A stretch of DNA of 64,000 nucleotides. Source: Halomonas lysinitropha (GTDB lineage Bacteria; Pseudomonadota; Gammaproteobacteria; Pseudomonadales; Halomonadaceae). The notes below the pieces were generated by a model. The model searched no databases. It worked only from the letters and a program-made list of their open reading frames with translations, and was not told the origin of the DNA. Where the stretch lies: assembly GCF_902500215.1 (NCBI RefSeq), contig NZ_CABVOU010000015.1:124001-188000 (forward strand), read 5' to 3'. Both the position numbers and the translations under genes were made by a program. Shown piece by piece: positions 48,082 through 57,867 of the stretch (position 1 is its first letter; each line of letters opens with the position of its first letter).

Positions 48082-48178
48082 CCGTGCAATCCGGAAGGAG
48101 ACGGCATGCTCAGCCCTCTATGACGGAATGCGTCTGGTCCGGGCGCGCCTTGCTGTGGGAAGGGCCTCTCTGGTGCCC

Positions 48179-48931
48179 TCAGCGTGCCAGCCAGCCGCCG
48201 TCCACCGCGAGGGCGTGGCCATTGACATAGGCGGCGGCCGGGGAGCAGAGGAAGACCACCGCACCGGCGAGATCCTCCGGCTTCCCCCAGCGGCCAGCGG
48301 GAATGCGTCCGAGTATCTCCGCGCTGCGGTTTTTATCGTCTCGAAGTGCCTGGGTGTTGTCAGTGGCCATGTAGCCGGGTGCGATGGCATTGACGGTGAT
48401 GCCGTATGCCGCCCACTCGTTGGCTAGCAGGCGAGTCAGGCCCAGGATGCCACTCTTGCTGGCGGTGTAGGAGGGAACCCGGATACCGCCCTGAAAGGAG
48501 AGTACCGAGGCGATGTTGACGATCCGCCCGGGGGCCTGGCGCTCGACCAGATGGCGAGCGACCTGTTGAGCGAGGAAGAACGCCGCCTTGAGGTTGACGT
48601 CGACCACGTCATCCCAGTCCTCCTCCGAGAACTCCAGGGCCGGTGCCCGCCGGATGATGCCGGCGTTGTTGACCAGGATGTCTACCTGGCCGGCCAGGGC
48701 TACCGCCTCGTCCACGATCCCGGCGGGGCTGTCGCGACCCAGCTCGGCCTCGACATCGAAGAACCGTCGGCCCAGTGCGGCTACCCGGGCGCAGGTGTCG
48801 GTGGCGGGGCTGCGGTTGACCCCCACCACGTCGGCACCCGCCTCGGCCAGGGCGACGGCCATGGCCTGGCCAAGGCCCTTGTTGCAGCCGGTGACCATGG
48901 CGACCTGGCCTGTCAGAGAGAAAGGTGTCAT
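48179..48931 (-). CDS. kduD: 2-dehydro-3-deoxy-D-gluconate 5-dehydrogenase
   Basis: A 250-residue SDR very like E. coli KduD (253). Shared segments are VTGCNKGLGQAMA, RRFFDVEAELG, VDILVNNAGIIRRAPALEFSEEDWDDV, the catalytic SVLSFQGGIRVPSYTASKSG, and APGYMATDNTQALR. It interconverts 2-keto-3-deoxygluconate and 2,5-diketo-3-deoxygluconate, a pectin/uronate step. It converges with araC and follows a HAD phosphatase gene by 37 bases. Its product could feed the same keto-deoxy-gluconate pool as uxaA; no kduI or kdgK is seen here. Confidence 0.92.
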   Translation of the reverse strand: MTPFSLTGQVAMVTGCNKGLGQAMAVALAEAGADVVGVNRSPATDTCARVAALGRRFFDVEAELGRDSPAGIVDEAVALAGQVDILVNNAGIIRRAPALEFSEEDWDDVVDVNLKAAFFLAQQVARHLVERQAPGRIVNIASVLSFQGGIRVPSYTASKSGILGLTRLLANEWAAYGITVNAIAPGYMATDNTQALRDDKNRSAEILGRIPAGRWGKPEDLAGAVVFLCSPAAAYVNGHALAVDGGWLAR

Positions 48932-48968
48932 CCAGCGAGCCTCCTTGAGCGGGGAACGGCCGGGCGTT

Positions 48969-49646
48969 TCAGGCCCGGGATGGGACGGTTTCGACGAGCC
49001 CGCCAATGACCTGCAGGAGTTCGCTGGCATGGCGGATGCCGATGGCCCCCTCGGGGGTGGTCTCCTCGTCGGGGAAGTGGTTGAGATGGATAACCCGCAT
49101 GCCGGCCGCCAGGCCGGCGGCCACGCCCACGGCGGCGTCGTCGATCACCACACAGCGTTCGGGCGGATAGCCCATGGCCGCGGCGGCCGCGAGGAAGAGT
49201 CCCGGGTCGGGCTTCCAGACGCCCAGCGTATAGGCGCTGAAGAGGTTGTCGCCGAAGTGGGCGACCAGGCCAGCGCTCTCCATGGCGCAGCGTATCTTGC
49301 GCTCGGGGCCGTTGGAGACCACGGCCATGGGATGGTCGGCCAGGCCGGTAAGCGTCTGTGCCATGCCGTCGATCGCCTGGAGATCCTCGCGCATGCGGGT
49401 CTCCAGGCGATCGCGCATCTCGGCTTCCATTACCGGGAAGCGGCCCTCCTCCAAGGGACCATGACGGCTTTCCAGGGTCTCGATGATGGTCTGGAAGCGC
49501 ACGCCCCGGAACTCCTCCATGTATTGGCGGGCGGTAAAGGGGAGGCCGAAGCGCGGCAGCACCTCGGCCATCACGTCGGCGAGGAGGATCTCGCTGTCGA
49601 CCAGGGTGCCGTCGGAGTCGAAGAGCAGGCAGAGGGAGGATGACAT
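48969..49646 (-). CDS. HAD-superfamily sugar-phosphate phosphatase
   Basis: A 225-residue haloacid-dehalogenase-type phosphatase of subfamily IA. Motif I is FDSDGTLVDSE (residues 9-19) with the nucleophilic Asp and the acid/base Asp two residues on; motif II is VVSNG, motif III includes KPDPGLF and motif IV VVIDDAAVGVAAG. E. coli relatives (YfbT, YieH, YniC) act on sugar phosphates or phosphogluconate. It probably dephosphorylates a side product of the sugar routes. It lies between the ROK repressor gene and kduD, all on the minus strand. Confidence 0.9.
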   Translation of the reverse strand: MSSSLCLLFDSDGTLVDSEILLADVMAEVLPRFGLPFTARQYMEEFRGVRFQTIIETLESRHGPLEEGRFPVMEAEMRDRLETRMREDLQAIDGMAQTLTGLADHPMAVVSNGPERKIRCAMESAGLVAHFGDNLFSAYTLGVWKPDPGLFLAAAAAMGYPPERCVVIDDAAVGVAAGLAAGMRVIHLNHFPDEETTPEGAIGIRHASELLQVIGGLVETVPSRA

Positions 49647-49721
49647 GGTGGCCTCGGAACGGAAGGGTTGAATCTTGATGGCCAGGATACCAGATGGCCG
49701 GGGCGATTGGCCGGCAGGCCC

Positions 49722-50924
49722 CTAGATCAGCTCGTCCGAGTGATGAATGACGCTGGCCAGCACCTGGGCGGCGGCGCCTCGGGCGGCGACGAAGCTGTAA
49801 TCCTCGATCACGCGCAGAGGGATCTGTCGCGGAGTGCCCAGCAGGCGATTCTGATTGGCCTCGAAATAGGCCAGGGCAGGATCCAGAAGGGGGGCACCCA
49901 GCGGGGTGAGAGAGCCGCCCAGCACGATCTCCGAGGGGTTGAGGGTATGGTGCAGGTTGAGCAGCAGGATGCCCAGTGCCTCGCCGGCCCGGCGCAGGGT
50001 GAGCTGCACCTCGGTCTCGTTCAGGCGCGGGCGCAGGGCCTGGATGAGGTCTTCCTCCTCGGCGATGCCCAGGGCTGCGCGAATCGACCAACCGCTGACC
50101 AGGGTCTCCGCGCAGCCACGATTACCGCAATGGCAGTACAGCCCACCTGGTTGCAGTACGGTATGGCCGATCTCGCCGGCGAGTCCCTGGATGCCTCTGG
50201 TCATCATCGGCGGGTGGTTGCCCTCGACCATGCCGCTACCGATACCCGTGCCGGCGCTGACATACATCAGCGACTCGGGGATCCTGTCCGTACGGAAGTA
50301 GATCTCGCCGAAAGCGGCCGAATTGGCTTCGTTGTCCATCAGCCAGGTGCCTTCGAGGCCGGGGAGATGAGAACGCATCAGCTCCAGAAAGCGTATGTCC
50401 CGCCAGCCCAGGTTGGGGGCCAGGCGCAACACCGGCTCGCCGGGGGCGATAGGGCCGGGCAGGGTGACGCCGAGTCCCAGGCACCGGCGTCCGGTCACCG
50501 ATGGTGCCCTCGTCAGCCCGCCAAGAAGGTCCCCGAGTCGTTCGGCCGTGGCTTCCGGCGTAGTCGGGATGAAATGTTCGTGATGCGACTCGAGCACCTG
50601 GCCGGAGAGGTTGCAGGCCACCAGGCGAAGGCCGTGCACGCCCACTTCGGCACCGAGCAGCACGTGGCGGTCGTTGTTGAGGTGAAGGGCGCGGCCGGGG
50701 CGGCCGCCGCTGCTTTTCTGCAGCTCGCCTTCGCGTAGCCAGCCCTGGTGCAGCAGCGACTGGACGCAGCCACCCACGGTGGCCTTGGTCAGCTGTGCCT
50801 GGCTGGAGATGTCGGCGCGGGTGAGGCCGGGAGTGCGGCGCACCATCTCGAGAATGGCGCTGCGGTTCAGTCGTTTGAGGAAGGGAAGATCGCCACCCCT
50901 GTGCTGCTGGAAGCTTGTCGACAT
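49722..50924 (-). CDS. xylR: ROK-family transcriptional repressor, XylR-like
   Basis: A 400-residue repressor: an N-terminal winged helix (about residues 15-75; [40 protein letters not shown]) joined to a ROK sugar-kinase-like domain. The ROK features [12 protein letters not shown] and [26 protein letters not shown], with zinc-binding His and Cys residues, are complete. It diverges from the xylB-led operon, and a Bacillus-xyl-operator-like palindrome lies before xylB, so it is most likely the xylose-responsive repressor. The inducer is inferred, not shown. Confidence 0.88.
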   Translation of the reverse strand: MSTSFQQHRGGDLPFLKRLNRSAILEMVRRTPGLTRADISSQAQLTKATVGGCVQSLLHQGWLREGELQKSSGGRPGRALHLNNDRHVLLGAEVGVHGLRLVACNLSGQVLESHHEHFIPTTPEATAERLGDLLGGLTRAPSVTGRRCLGLGVTLPGPIAPGEPVLRLAPNLGWRDIRFLELMRSHLPGLEGTWLMDNEANSAAFGEIYFRTDRIPESLMYVSAGTGIGSGMVEGNHPPMMTRGIQGLAGEIGHTVLQPGGLYCHCGNRGCAETLVSGWSIRAALGIAEEEDLIQALRPRLNETEVQLTLRRAGEALGILLLNLHHTLNPSEIVLGGSLTPLGAPLLDPALAYFEANQNRLLGTPRQIPLRVIEDYSFVAARGAAAQVLASVIHHSDELI

Positions 50925-51214
50925 GGATGAAACGAGACCTGTCTGTTTTGTGCCGGCAGTGAGCGGGATAGGCCGCCGGAGCCATTATCGTGATCTTCCC
51001 CTCATCGCTGATCCCGAGGGAACTTGATGCTTAGATTAAACGAATGCAAGCGCTCGAGTCACGCCAGGACATCCTTGGCCCCAGGGCTGCTCCAACGGGT
51101 TTCCTTCATGAATTCAAGCAGGTTGCGCGACACAAGACCAAGGTCTCATTGAAGAGCGGTTATTCCGCCATCAACCTGAACTTAGTAAATAGATAATACT
51201 AAGTGGGGTCCAGC
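50925..51214. other. Divergent control region, xylR-like / xylB
   Basis: 290 bases between the repressor gene and xylB. The xylB-proximal end holds an 8+8-bp palindrome listed separately. Near the repressor there is GCTTAGATTAAAC at 51031-51043, which shares CTTAGnT with the palindrome arm and might be a half-site. GACC-AA-GGTC at 51136-51145 is another short palindrome. No small gene is evident. Confidence 0.5.
51180..51204. promoter_or_regulatory. ROK/XylR operator candidate before xylB
   Basis: ACTTAGTA at 51180-51187 and its exact complement TACTAAGT at 51197-51204, around a 9-base AT-rich centre that contains GATAAT, a possible -10. Arms and spacing recall the TTAGTTT...AAACTAA operators of Firmicute XylR. 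It ends 10 bases before the xylB start, well placed to block transcription. Confidence 0.65.
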
Positions 51215-51985
51215 ATGAGCAGCGATGCAGCACGATATCCGAGCCTCGAGCAGCGGGTGGTTTTCATTACCGGCGGCGGTAGCGGCATCGGGGCGGCACT
51301 CACGCGTGCCTTTCATCGGCAGGGAGCCCGGGTTGCCTTTGTCGACATCAACGAGCCTGCCAGCCAGGCGCTGGTCGATGAGTTGAAGGCCGCCACCGGA
51401 ACGGCTCCGCAGTTTCACCGCTGCGACATTCGTGACGTGGAGGCGCTGCAAGCGGTGATCGCCGAGATCGGCGAGAGCCTGGGACCAATCCACACCCTGG
51501 TCAACAACGCCGCCAACGACGATCGCCACTCCTGGAAGGATGTCGATGTTGCCTACTGGGACGAGCGGATGTCGCTCAACCTGCGCCCCATGTTCTTCGC
51601 CGCCCAGGCCGCCGCGTACCAGATGATCGAGGCCGGTGGCGGATCCATCATCAACTTCGGCTCGATCAGCGTGCAGATGGCCATCGGTGATCTCTCCACC
51701 TACGTCACTGCCAAGGCAGCGGTCCACGGGCTGACGCGCAGCCTGGCTCGCGATCTCGGCACCCACCATATCCGCGTCAACACCCTGGTGCCCGGCTCGA
51801 TCATGACCGAAAGACAGCTCGAGAAATGGATCGGCCCCGAGGAGGAAGCCTCCATCCAGGCTCACCAGTGCCTGAAGCTGCGCCTTGAGCCCCAACATAT
51901 CGCGCCGACGGCGCTCTTCCTGGCCAGTGCCGAGAGTGCCGCCATCACCGGGCAGGAGCTCGCCGTTGATGGTGGCTGGGGCTGA
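51215..51985 (+). CDS. xylB: D-xylose (pentose) 1-dehydrogenase
   Basis: A 256-residue SDR closely resembling Caulobacter XylB, which oxidises D-xylose to D-xylonolactone. Shared landmarks are YPSL near the start, ITGGGSGIGAALT, the NAANDDRH segment, YWDERMSLNLR, INFGSISVQ with Ser150, Tyr163 and Lys167 as the catalytic triad, and QCLKLRL. I start at ATG 51215. L-arabinose or galactose are possible additional substrates. It leads the xylose operon; its stop overlaps the ABC ATPase start (TGATG). Confidence 0.92.
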   Translation: MSSDAARYPSLEQRVVFITGGGSGIGAALTRAFHRQGARVAFVDINEPASQALVDELKAATGTAPQFHRCDIRDVEALQAVIAEIGESLGPIHTLVNNAANDDRHSWKDVDVAYWDERMSLNLRPMFFAAQAAAYQMIEAGGGSIINFGSISVQMAIGDLSTYVTAKAAVHGLTRSLARDLGTHHIRVNTLVPGSIMTERQLEKWIGPEEEASIQAHQCLKLRLEPQHIAPTALFLASAESAAITGQELAVDGGWG

Positions 51986-53514
51986 TGAGCAAAGAACGCA
52001 CGCCAATGCTCGAGGCAGGTGGTATCGACCGCGCCTTCGGCGGCAATCAGGTGCTGTTCGGAATCGACCTGGCGCTCTATCCCGGCGAGGTTCACGCCCT
52101 GCTGGGTGAGAACGGCGCCGGCAAATCCACCCTGGTGAAGATACTCGCCGGCTACCTGCCGCCCAGTGCGGGCGAGGTTCGAGTCGATGGCCAGCCGCGA
52201 TGCTTCAGCGGTAGCGGCGAGGCGGAGGCCGAGGGGGTCGTGTTGATTCACCAGGAGCTGGCACTGGCCGAGCAGCTGACGGTGGAGGAGAACATCTTCC
52301 TGGGCCGCGAGCTGCGCCGCGGCCCCTTCCTCGACCGCCGGGCCATGCGCGAGCGCTGCCGCGAGGCGCTGGCCGAGCTGGAAACCCGTGTCGATCCCCG
52401 GGCCCGGGTCAAGGAGCTGTCGACATCCGACCAGCAGATGGTGGAGATCGCCAAGGCGGTGACCCGCGACGTGCGCGTGCTGATCATGGACGAGCCTACC
52501 GCCAGCCTGACCGAGCACGAGGTCGAGGTGCTCTTCGCCCTGGTCGACCGGCTGCGCCAGCGGGGTGTGGCGATCCTCTACATCTCCCACAAGCTGCGTG
52601 AGATCGAGCGCATCGCCGATCGTGTCACCGTGCTGCGAGACGGTCATCTCATCGACAGCGGCCCCCTCGAGGGCCGTACCAAGGAGGAGCTCGCCCGCCT
52701 CATGGTGGGGCGCGAGATCACCGAGATGTACCCCGAGCGCCGGCCGGTTGCCGACGACGCGCCGATCGTGCTGGAGGCTCGTGACATCGTGGTCCCCGGC
52801 GCCGTCCGGCGGGCCAGTTTCACCCTGCGCAAAGGCGAGGTGCTCGGCTTCGGCGGTGTGGTCGGTGCCGGACGCACGGCCCTGATCGAGTCGATCCTTG
52901 GCCTGCGCTATCGCGCCGGCGGCGAGGTTCGCCGCCACGATGCGCCGGTGACGCTGCGCCATCTGCGGGACGCCGTACAGCATCGTATCGCCTACCTCAC
53001 CGAGGATCGCAAGGGCAAGGGGCTGGTGCTTAACATGGGGCTGCGCCCCAACCTGACACTGCTGAACCTGCGCGACTACTGTCATCCGCTGATCGACCGC
53101 AAGCGCGAGGAGCAGGCCTTTCAGCAGGCCATCGAGCGCTTCGACATTCGCCTGCGCACCGAGGCGCTGACGGCGGCCGAACTCTCCGGTGGCAACCAAC
53201 AGAAGCTGTTGCTCGCCAAGGTCATGTCCATCGACCCCGAGATCGTCATCATGAATGAGCCGACCCGCGGCATCGACGTGGGTACCAAGCAGGAGATCTA
53301 CCGCTTCATTCGCGAGCTCACCGATGCCGGCCGCTCGGTCATCTTGATCTCATCGGAGATGGGCGAGCTGATCGGCCTATCCCACCGGGTGGCGGTGATG
53401 TGTGCCGGCGAGCTGACCGGCGTCCTCGAGGGCGAGCAGATCAACGAGCAGGAAATCATGCACTACGCATCGGGAATCAAGGGGGTAGGAGCGGATGAGC
53501 AACGTCGCGCCTGA
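51985..53514 (+). CDS. Sugar ABC transporter ATPase (XylG/RbsA type)
   Basis: A 509-residue duplicated ATPase of the carbohydrate uptake type 2 family. The first domain has Walker [10 protein letters not shown] at residues 41-49, a divergent signature [14 protein letters not shown], and [10 protein letters not shown]. The second domain has the usual degenerate loop [14 protein letters not shown], the signature LSGGNQQK and [11 protein letters not shown]. It energises the permease encoded next, which it overlaps by 20 bases. Ribose, xylose, arabinose and inositol importers look alike at this level. Confidence 0.93.
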   Translation: MSKERTPMLEAGGIDRAFGGNQVLFGIDLALYPGEVHALLGENGAGKSTLVKILAGYLPPSAGEVRVDGQPRCFSGSGEAEAEGVVLIHQELALAEQLTVEENIFLGRELRRGPFLDRRAMRERCREALAELETRVDPRARVKELSTSDQQMVEIAKAVTRDVRVLIMDEPTASLTEHEVEVLFALVDRLRQRGVAILYISHKLREIERIADRVTVLRDGHLIDSGPLEGRTKEELARLMVGREITEMYPERRPVADDAPIVLEARDIVVPGAVRRASFTLRKGEVLGFGGVVGAGRTALIESILGLRYRAGGEVRRHDAPVTLRHLRDAVQHRIAYLTEDRKGKGLVLNMGLRPNLTLLNLRDYCHPLIDRKREEQAFQQAIERFDIRLRTEALTAAELSGGNQQKLLLAKVMSIDPEIVIMNEPTRGIDVGTKQEIYRFIRELTDAGRSVILISSEMGELIGLSHRVAVMCAGELTGVLEGEQINEQEIMHYASGIKGVGADEQRRA

Positions 53515-54514
53515 ACGCAAGGCCGTCAAGGTCAAGGGAGGCGGAATGGCCATCGACCTGAAGACCTGGGGGCCTTTCATCGCCCTGGTGGTGTTAGCCA
53601 TCCTGGGGGTGCTGATCAACCCGGCCTTCCTGGGGCTGGACAACCTCAGCAACATGCTTACCCGCAGTGCCTTCATCGGCATCATTGCGATCGGTGCCAC
53701 CTTCGTGATTACCGCCGGTGGCCTGGACCTTTCGGTGGGTTCCATGGCGGCCTTCATCGCCGGGGTGATGATTATCATCATGAATGGCCTGGTCGAGCAG
53801 TTCGGCGCCGGCCTGACCACGGTGCTGTTCGGGGTGGGGGCGTCGCTGATTCTGGGCATGGGTGCCGGCTTCATCAACGGCGTCGTCACCACCAAGGGCA
53901 AGATCGAGGCGTTCATCGTCACCCTGGGGACCATGGGCATCTATCGCTCGCTGGTCACCTACCTGGCCGACGGCGGCACCCTGACGCTGGACTGGAACGT
54001 GCGCGATATCTATCGACCCGTCTACTACGACAGCCTGCTGGGGATCCCCATTCCGGTCTGGGTCTTTTTGGTCGTCGCCATCATCGGCTACGTACTGCTC
54101 AACTTCACACGCTTCGGTCGCTACTGCTTCGCCATCGGCTCCAACGAGAAGGTGGCGGAATACAGCGCCATCCATGTCGACCGGGTCAAGACGCTGACCT
54201 ATGTGCTACAAGGCGTCTGCGTGGCGCTGGCGACCATCATCTACGTGCCGCGACTGGGCTCGGCCTCCGGCGCCACCGGTGTGCTCTGGGAGCTCGAGGC
54301 GATCGCCGCCGTGATCATCGGCGGCACTGTGCTCAAGGGTGGGCACGGGCGCATCTGGGGCACCGTAGTGGGGGCGATCATGCTGACCATGATCGGCAAT
54401 ATTCTCAACCTGACGGACGCCATCTCCAACTATCTCAACGGCACGGTGCAGGGGATCATCATTATCGTCGCGGTGTACCTGCAGCGCGCATCGTGGAGGA
54501 AGGCGGGACCCTGA
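53495..54514 (+). CDS. Sugar ABC transporter permease
   Basis: A 339-residue inner-membrane permease of the RbsC/XylH family with about ten hydrophobic segments. Family segments are [20 protein letters not shown] and the cytoplasmic coupling region around [20 protein letters not shown], then [19 protein letters not shown]. It starts inside the end of the ATPase gene. Together with the ATPase and the binding protein it makes a complete importer. Confidence 0.93.
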   Translation: MSNVAPERKAVKVKGGGMAIDLKTWGPFIALVVLAILGVLINPAFLGLDNLSNMLTRSAFIGIIAIGATFVITAGGLDLSVGSMAAFIAGVMIIIMNGLVEQFGAGLTTVLFGVGASLILGMGAGFINGVVTTKGKIEAFIVTLGTMGIYRSLVTYLADGGTLTLDWNVRDIYRPVYYDSLLGIPIPVWVFLVVAIIGYVLLNFTRFGRYCFAIGSNEKVAEYSAIHVDRVKTLTYVLQGVCVALATIIYVPRLGSASGATGVLWELEAIAAVIIGGTVLKGGHGRIWGTVVGAIMLTMIGNILNLTDAISNYLNGTVQGIIIIVAVYLQRASWRKAGP

Positions 54515-54564
54515 GCCCGCCAGCACTGGCAGCGACAACAAGCACAAGTATGAGGAGCAAGAGC

Positions 54565-55518
54565 ATGCCACATATCAAGAAGTCACTACTCGCCCTGGCC
54601 GTCTCGGCGGCCGTGGGCGTACCGGCCGCCGCCACGGCACAGGAGGTCACCATCGGGGTCTCGATTCCCGCGGCGACCCACGGCTGGACCGGCGGCGTCA
54701 ACTTCCACGCCGAGCAGGCCAAGGAGCGCCTCGAGGCACTCTATCCTGACATCGAGATCACCATCTCCACCGCCAGCAACCCCGGCGAGCAGGCCAACGA
54801 CCTGGAAGACCTGGTCTCGCTGCGCGACATCGATGCGCTGGTGATCCTGCCCTTCGAGTCCGCCCCGCTGACCGACCCCGTGCGCCGAGTGAAAGAGGAA
54901 GATGTCTTCGTCACCGTGGTGGATCGCGGCCTGACCCAGGACGGCATCTCGGATCTTTACGTCGCCGGCAACAACCACGAGCTGGGTCGTGTCTCCGGTG
55001 AGTACATCCGCGAACAGCTCGACGGCGAGGGCGACATCGTGGTGCTGCGCGGCATCCCCACGGTGATCGACGATGAACGCGTCGAGGGCTTCCAGGCGGC
55101 GATCGAGGGCTCCGATATCAACATCCTCGACATGCAGCATGCCAACTGGAACCGTGACGACGGCTTCGAAGTGATGCAGGACTTCCTCTCGCGCTTCGAT
55201 AACATCGACGCCGTCTGGGCCCAGGATGACGATATCGCCCTGGGAGTGATCGAGGCGGTCCGCCAGGCCGAGCGCGAAGATGAACTGTTCATCGTCGGCG
55301 GGGCCGGGATGAAGGACATCATCAAGCGGGTCATGGAGGGCGACGACCTGGTGCCCGTGGACGTGCTCTATCCGCCGGCGATGATCGCCACCGCCATGGA
55401 CCTGACCGTGCAGCATTTCATGTCCAACGGGCCGGTGCTCGGCGAGTACATCCTCGGCTCGCCGCTGATCACCGAGGAGAACGCCGAACAGTATTACTAC
55501 CCCGACTCCCCCTTCTAA
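54565..55518 (+). CDS. Sugar ABC transporter periplasmic binding protein (RbsB type)
   Basis: A 317-residue periplasmic binding protein with a signal peptide ending near residue 22 (PAAATAQE) and a type I fold: VTIGVSIPAATHGWTGGVNFHAEQ, then VVDRGL and the hinge-region AVWAQDDDIALGVIEAVRQA. The ATHGWTGG segment is common among binding proteins encoded beside Gfo/Idh oxidoreductases. ATG 54565 has GAGGAG eight bases upstream. The ligand could be a pentose or a modified sugar handled by the isomerase and Gfo/Idh genes downstream. Confidence 0.92.
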   Translation: MPHIKKSLLALAVSAAVGVPAAATAQEVTIGVSIPAATHGWTGGVNFHAEQAKERLEALYPDIEITISTASNPGEQANDLEDLVSLRDIDALVILPFESAPLTDPVRRVKEEDVFVTVVDRGLTQDGISDLYVAGNNHELGRVSGEYIREQLDGEGDIVVLRGIPTVIDDERVEGFQAAIEGSDINILDMQHANWNRDDGFEVMQDFLSRFDNIDAVWAQDDDIALGVIEAVRQAEREDELFIVGGAGMKDIIKRVMEGDDLVPVDVLYPPAMIATAMDLTVQHFMSNGPVLGEYILGSPLITEENAEQYYYPDSPF

Positions 55519-55545
55519 GCCGCAAGTAAGCCGCAAGCCTCGCCA

Positions 55546-55567
55546 GGTGGGCTCGAAAGGGCCCACC
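55546..55567 (+). terminator. Intercistronic hairpin after the ABC binding-protein gene
   Basis: GGTGGGC (55546-55552) and GCCCACC (55561-55567) form a 7-bp stem with an 8-base loop, 28 bases after the binding-protein stop. It probably protects or attenuates the message, as in the TRAP operons. Just before it, AAGCCGCAAG occurs twice in tandem (55517-55537). Confidence 0.65.
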
Positions 55568-55616
55568 CTTCCACCGCGACGCCATCATCAAGCGTGACAC
55601 CCTCAGGAGGGCCGAT

Positions 55617-56672
55617 ATGAAGACCATCAAGGGGCCGGCGATCTTTCTCGCACAGTTCGCCGGCGACGACGCCCCGTTCAACAGCCTGGACAGCATTGCC
55701 GCCTGGGCGGCGGGACATGGTTACAAGGGTGTGCAGATTCCCAGTTGGGACTCGCGCCTGATCGATCTCAAACGCGCCGCCGAGAGCAAGACCTACTGCG
55801 ACGAAATCAAGGGCACCTTGGCCGAGAACGGCGTCGAGCTGACCGAACTCTCGACCCACCTGCAAGGGCAATTGGTCGCCGTGCATCCCGTCTATGACGA
55901 GATGTTCGATGGCTTCGCCGTGCCCGAGGTCAGGGGCAACCCCGCCGCACGCCAAGCCTGGGCGGTGGAGCAGTTGCACCTGGCAGCCAAAGCCTCACGC
56001 AATCTGGGGGTGACCGAGCATGGCACCTTCTCCGGCTCGCTGGCCTGGCCCTTCCTCTACCCCTGGCCGCAACGACCGGCCGGGCTGATCGACAGCGCCT
56101 TCGACGAACTGGCCAAGCGCTGGCGTCCGATTCTCGATGCCTTCGACGAGGCCGGCGTGGACCTCTGCTACGAGATCCATCCCGGCGAGGACCTCCACGA
56201 CGGCGTTACCTTCGAGATGTTCCTGGAGCGCCTGGGCCATCATCCACGCTGCAACATCCTCTACGACCCCAGCCATCTGATCCTGCAACAGCTCGATTAC
56301 CGGGGCTTCCTGGATGTCTACGCCGACCGCATAAAGATGTTTCATGCCAAGGATGCCGAGTTCAAGCCAAGCCCCAAACAAGGGGTCTACTCCGGCTACC
56401 AGTCCTGGACTGAGCGCGCCGGCCGCTTCCGCTCGCTGGGCGACGGCCAGATCGACTTCAAGCACATCTTCTCCTGGCTCGCCGCCCACGACTACGACGG
56501 CTGGGCGGTGCTGGAATGGGAATGCTGCCTCAAGCATCCCGAGGTCGGTGCGCGCGAGGGCGCGGCCTTCATTCGCGATCACATCATCGAGGTCACCGAG
56601 CGGGCGTTCGACGACTTCGCCGGTGGCGGCACGGATGAAGCGGGCAATCGACGCATTCTGGGACTCGACTGA
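55617..56672 (+). CDS. Sugar phosphate isomerase/epimerase-like TIM-barrel protein
   Basis: A 351-residue xylose-isomerase-like TIM barrel (AP endonuclease 2 family). The predicted metal and catalytic residues fit E in YEIHPGED, D/H in ILYDPSHL, H in MFHAKDAEF and E in VLEWECCLKHPE. Such proteins commonly sit beside Gfo/Idh dehydrogenases and catalyse isomerisation, epimerisation or elimination of keto sugars. It is not classical xylose isomerase. A GGAGGG ribosome site precedes ATG 55617, and the Gfo/Idh gene follows after 21 bases. Confidence 0.85.
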   Translation: MKTIKGPAIFLAQFAGDDAPFNSLDSIAAWAAGHGYKGVQIPSWDSRLIDLKRAAESKTYCDEIKGTLAENGVELTELSTHLQGQLVAVHPVYDEMFDGFAVPEVRGNPAARQAWAVEQLHLAAKASRNLGVTEHGTFSGSLAWPFLYPWPQRPAGLIDSAFDELAKRWRPILDAFDEAGVDLCYEIHPGEDLHDGVTFEMFLERLGHHPRCNILYDPSHLILQQLDYRGFLDVYADRIKMFHAKDAEFKPSPKQGVYSGYQSWTERAGRFRSLGDGQIDFKHIFSWLAAHDYDGWAVLEWECCLKHPEVGAREGAAFIRDHIIEVTERAFDDFAGGGTDEAGNRRILGLD

Positions 56673-56693
56673 GACACGCAGGAGCACGACGAC

Positions 56694-57857
56694 ATGAGCA
56701 ACGAGCACAACGCCCCACGCCGGCTGCGCCTGGGCATGGTCGGCGGCGGTCAGGGCGCCTTCATCGGCGGCGTGCATCGCATCGCCGCCCGGATCGACGA
56801 CCACTTCGAGCTGGTCGCCGGCGCCTTTGCTTCCGATCCCGAACGCGCGCGAGCCTCGGCGGCCACGCTGCACGTGGCGCCGGAGCGCGCCTATGCGGAC
56901 TACCGGGCGATGGCCGACGCTGAAGGCCAACGCGAGGACGGCATCGATGTGGTCGCCATCGTCACGCCCAACCACCTCCACTTCGACGTGGCCAGGACCT
57001 TTCTGGAAGCGGGTATCGACGTCATCTGCGACAAGCCGATGACCACCACCCTCGAGGATGCCCGTGCCCTGGCCGATCTCGTCGAGCGCAGCGGACGCTT
57101 CTTCGGCCTGACGCACAACTACAGCGGTTACTCTCTGGTGCGCCAGGCCCGCGAAATGGTGGCCGCCGGTGAACTGGGGGAACTGCGCGTGGTGCAGGTC
57201 GAGTATCCCCAGGACTGGCTCGCCACGCGCCTGGAAGATCAAGGCGTCAAGCAGGCGGAATGGCGCACCGACCCCAAGCGCAGCGGCCCGGCCGGCTGCC
57301 TGGGCGACATCGGCACCCACGCCTATCATCTGGCGCGCTTCGTCACCGGGCTCGAAGTAGAGTCACTCGCCGCCGACCTACACGCCTTCGTGGACGGACG
57401 CGTACTGGACGATAACGTGCACATGATGTTGCGCTTCAAGGGCGGCGCCCGGGGCATGCTCTGGTCGAGTCAGGTGGCGCCCGGCAGGGAGAACGGCCTG
57501 CGGCTGCGCGTCTACGGTAGCCGGGGCGGCCTCGAGTGGCATCAGGAAGACCCCAACGAGCTGCTCTACACGCCCCAGGGCGAGCCGCCGCGTCGACTGA
57601 CCCGCAACGGCCCCGGCCTGGGCGAGGCGGCCATGGCCGCGGTGCGGATTCCGCCAGGGCATCCCGAAGGCTACCTGGAGGCCTTTGCCCAGCTCTACAG
57701 CGACTTTGCCGAGCAGATTCGCGCCCGCCATGCCAACCGTGAAGCCCATAGCCTGGCGCGCCATACCCCAGGCGTGGCGGATGGTGTCGACGGCGTGTTG
57801 TTCATCACCCGGGCGCTGGAGTCCTCGCGGGCTGGCGGCACCTGGGTGAACCTGTAA
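56694..57857 (+). CDS. Gfo/Idh/MocA-family oxidoreductase
   Basis: A 387-residue NAD(P)-dependent dehydrogenase. The N-terminal Rossmann loop is GMVGGGQGAFIGGVH (residues 14-28), the family E/D-K-P motif is CDKPMTTTLEDA, and the catalytic D-x-x-x-H is in GDIGTHAYHLARF. The group oxidises sugars, inositols or their lactones at C1 or C3. Paired with the isomerase-like barrel, it may convert a glycoside or a 3-keto sugar; no direct Weimberg role is known. Ten bases separate it from the epimerase gene. Confidence 0.9.
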   Translation: MSNEHNAPRRLRLGMVGGGQGAFIGGVHRIAARIDDHFELVAGAFASDPERARASAATLHVAPERAYADYRAMADAEGQREDGIDVVAIVTPNHLHFDVARTFLEAGIDVICDKPMTTTLEDARALADLVERSGRFFGLTHNYSGYSLVRQAREMVAAGELGELRVVQVEYPQDWLATRLEDQGVKQAEWRTDPKRSGPAGCLGDIGTHAYHLARFVTGLEVESLAADLHAFVDGRVLDDNVHMMLRFKGGARGMLWSSQVAPGRENGLRLRVYGSRGGLEWHQEDPNELLYTPQGEPPRRLTRNGPGLGEAAMAAVRIPPGHPEGYLEAFAQLYSDFAEQIRARHANREAHSLARHTPGVADGVDGVLFITRALESSRAGGTWVNL

Positions 57858-57867
57858 GGCACCGCTG

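Noticed and set aside
55995..57329. 444-codon open frame antisense to the isomerase-like and Gfo/Idh genes
   Set aside because: It crosses two well-supported genes and their junction on the other strand; no protein features of its own.
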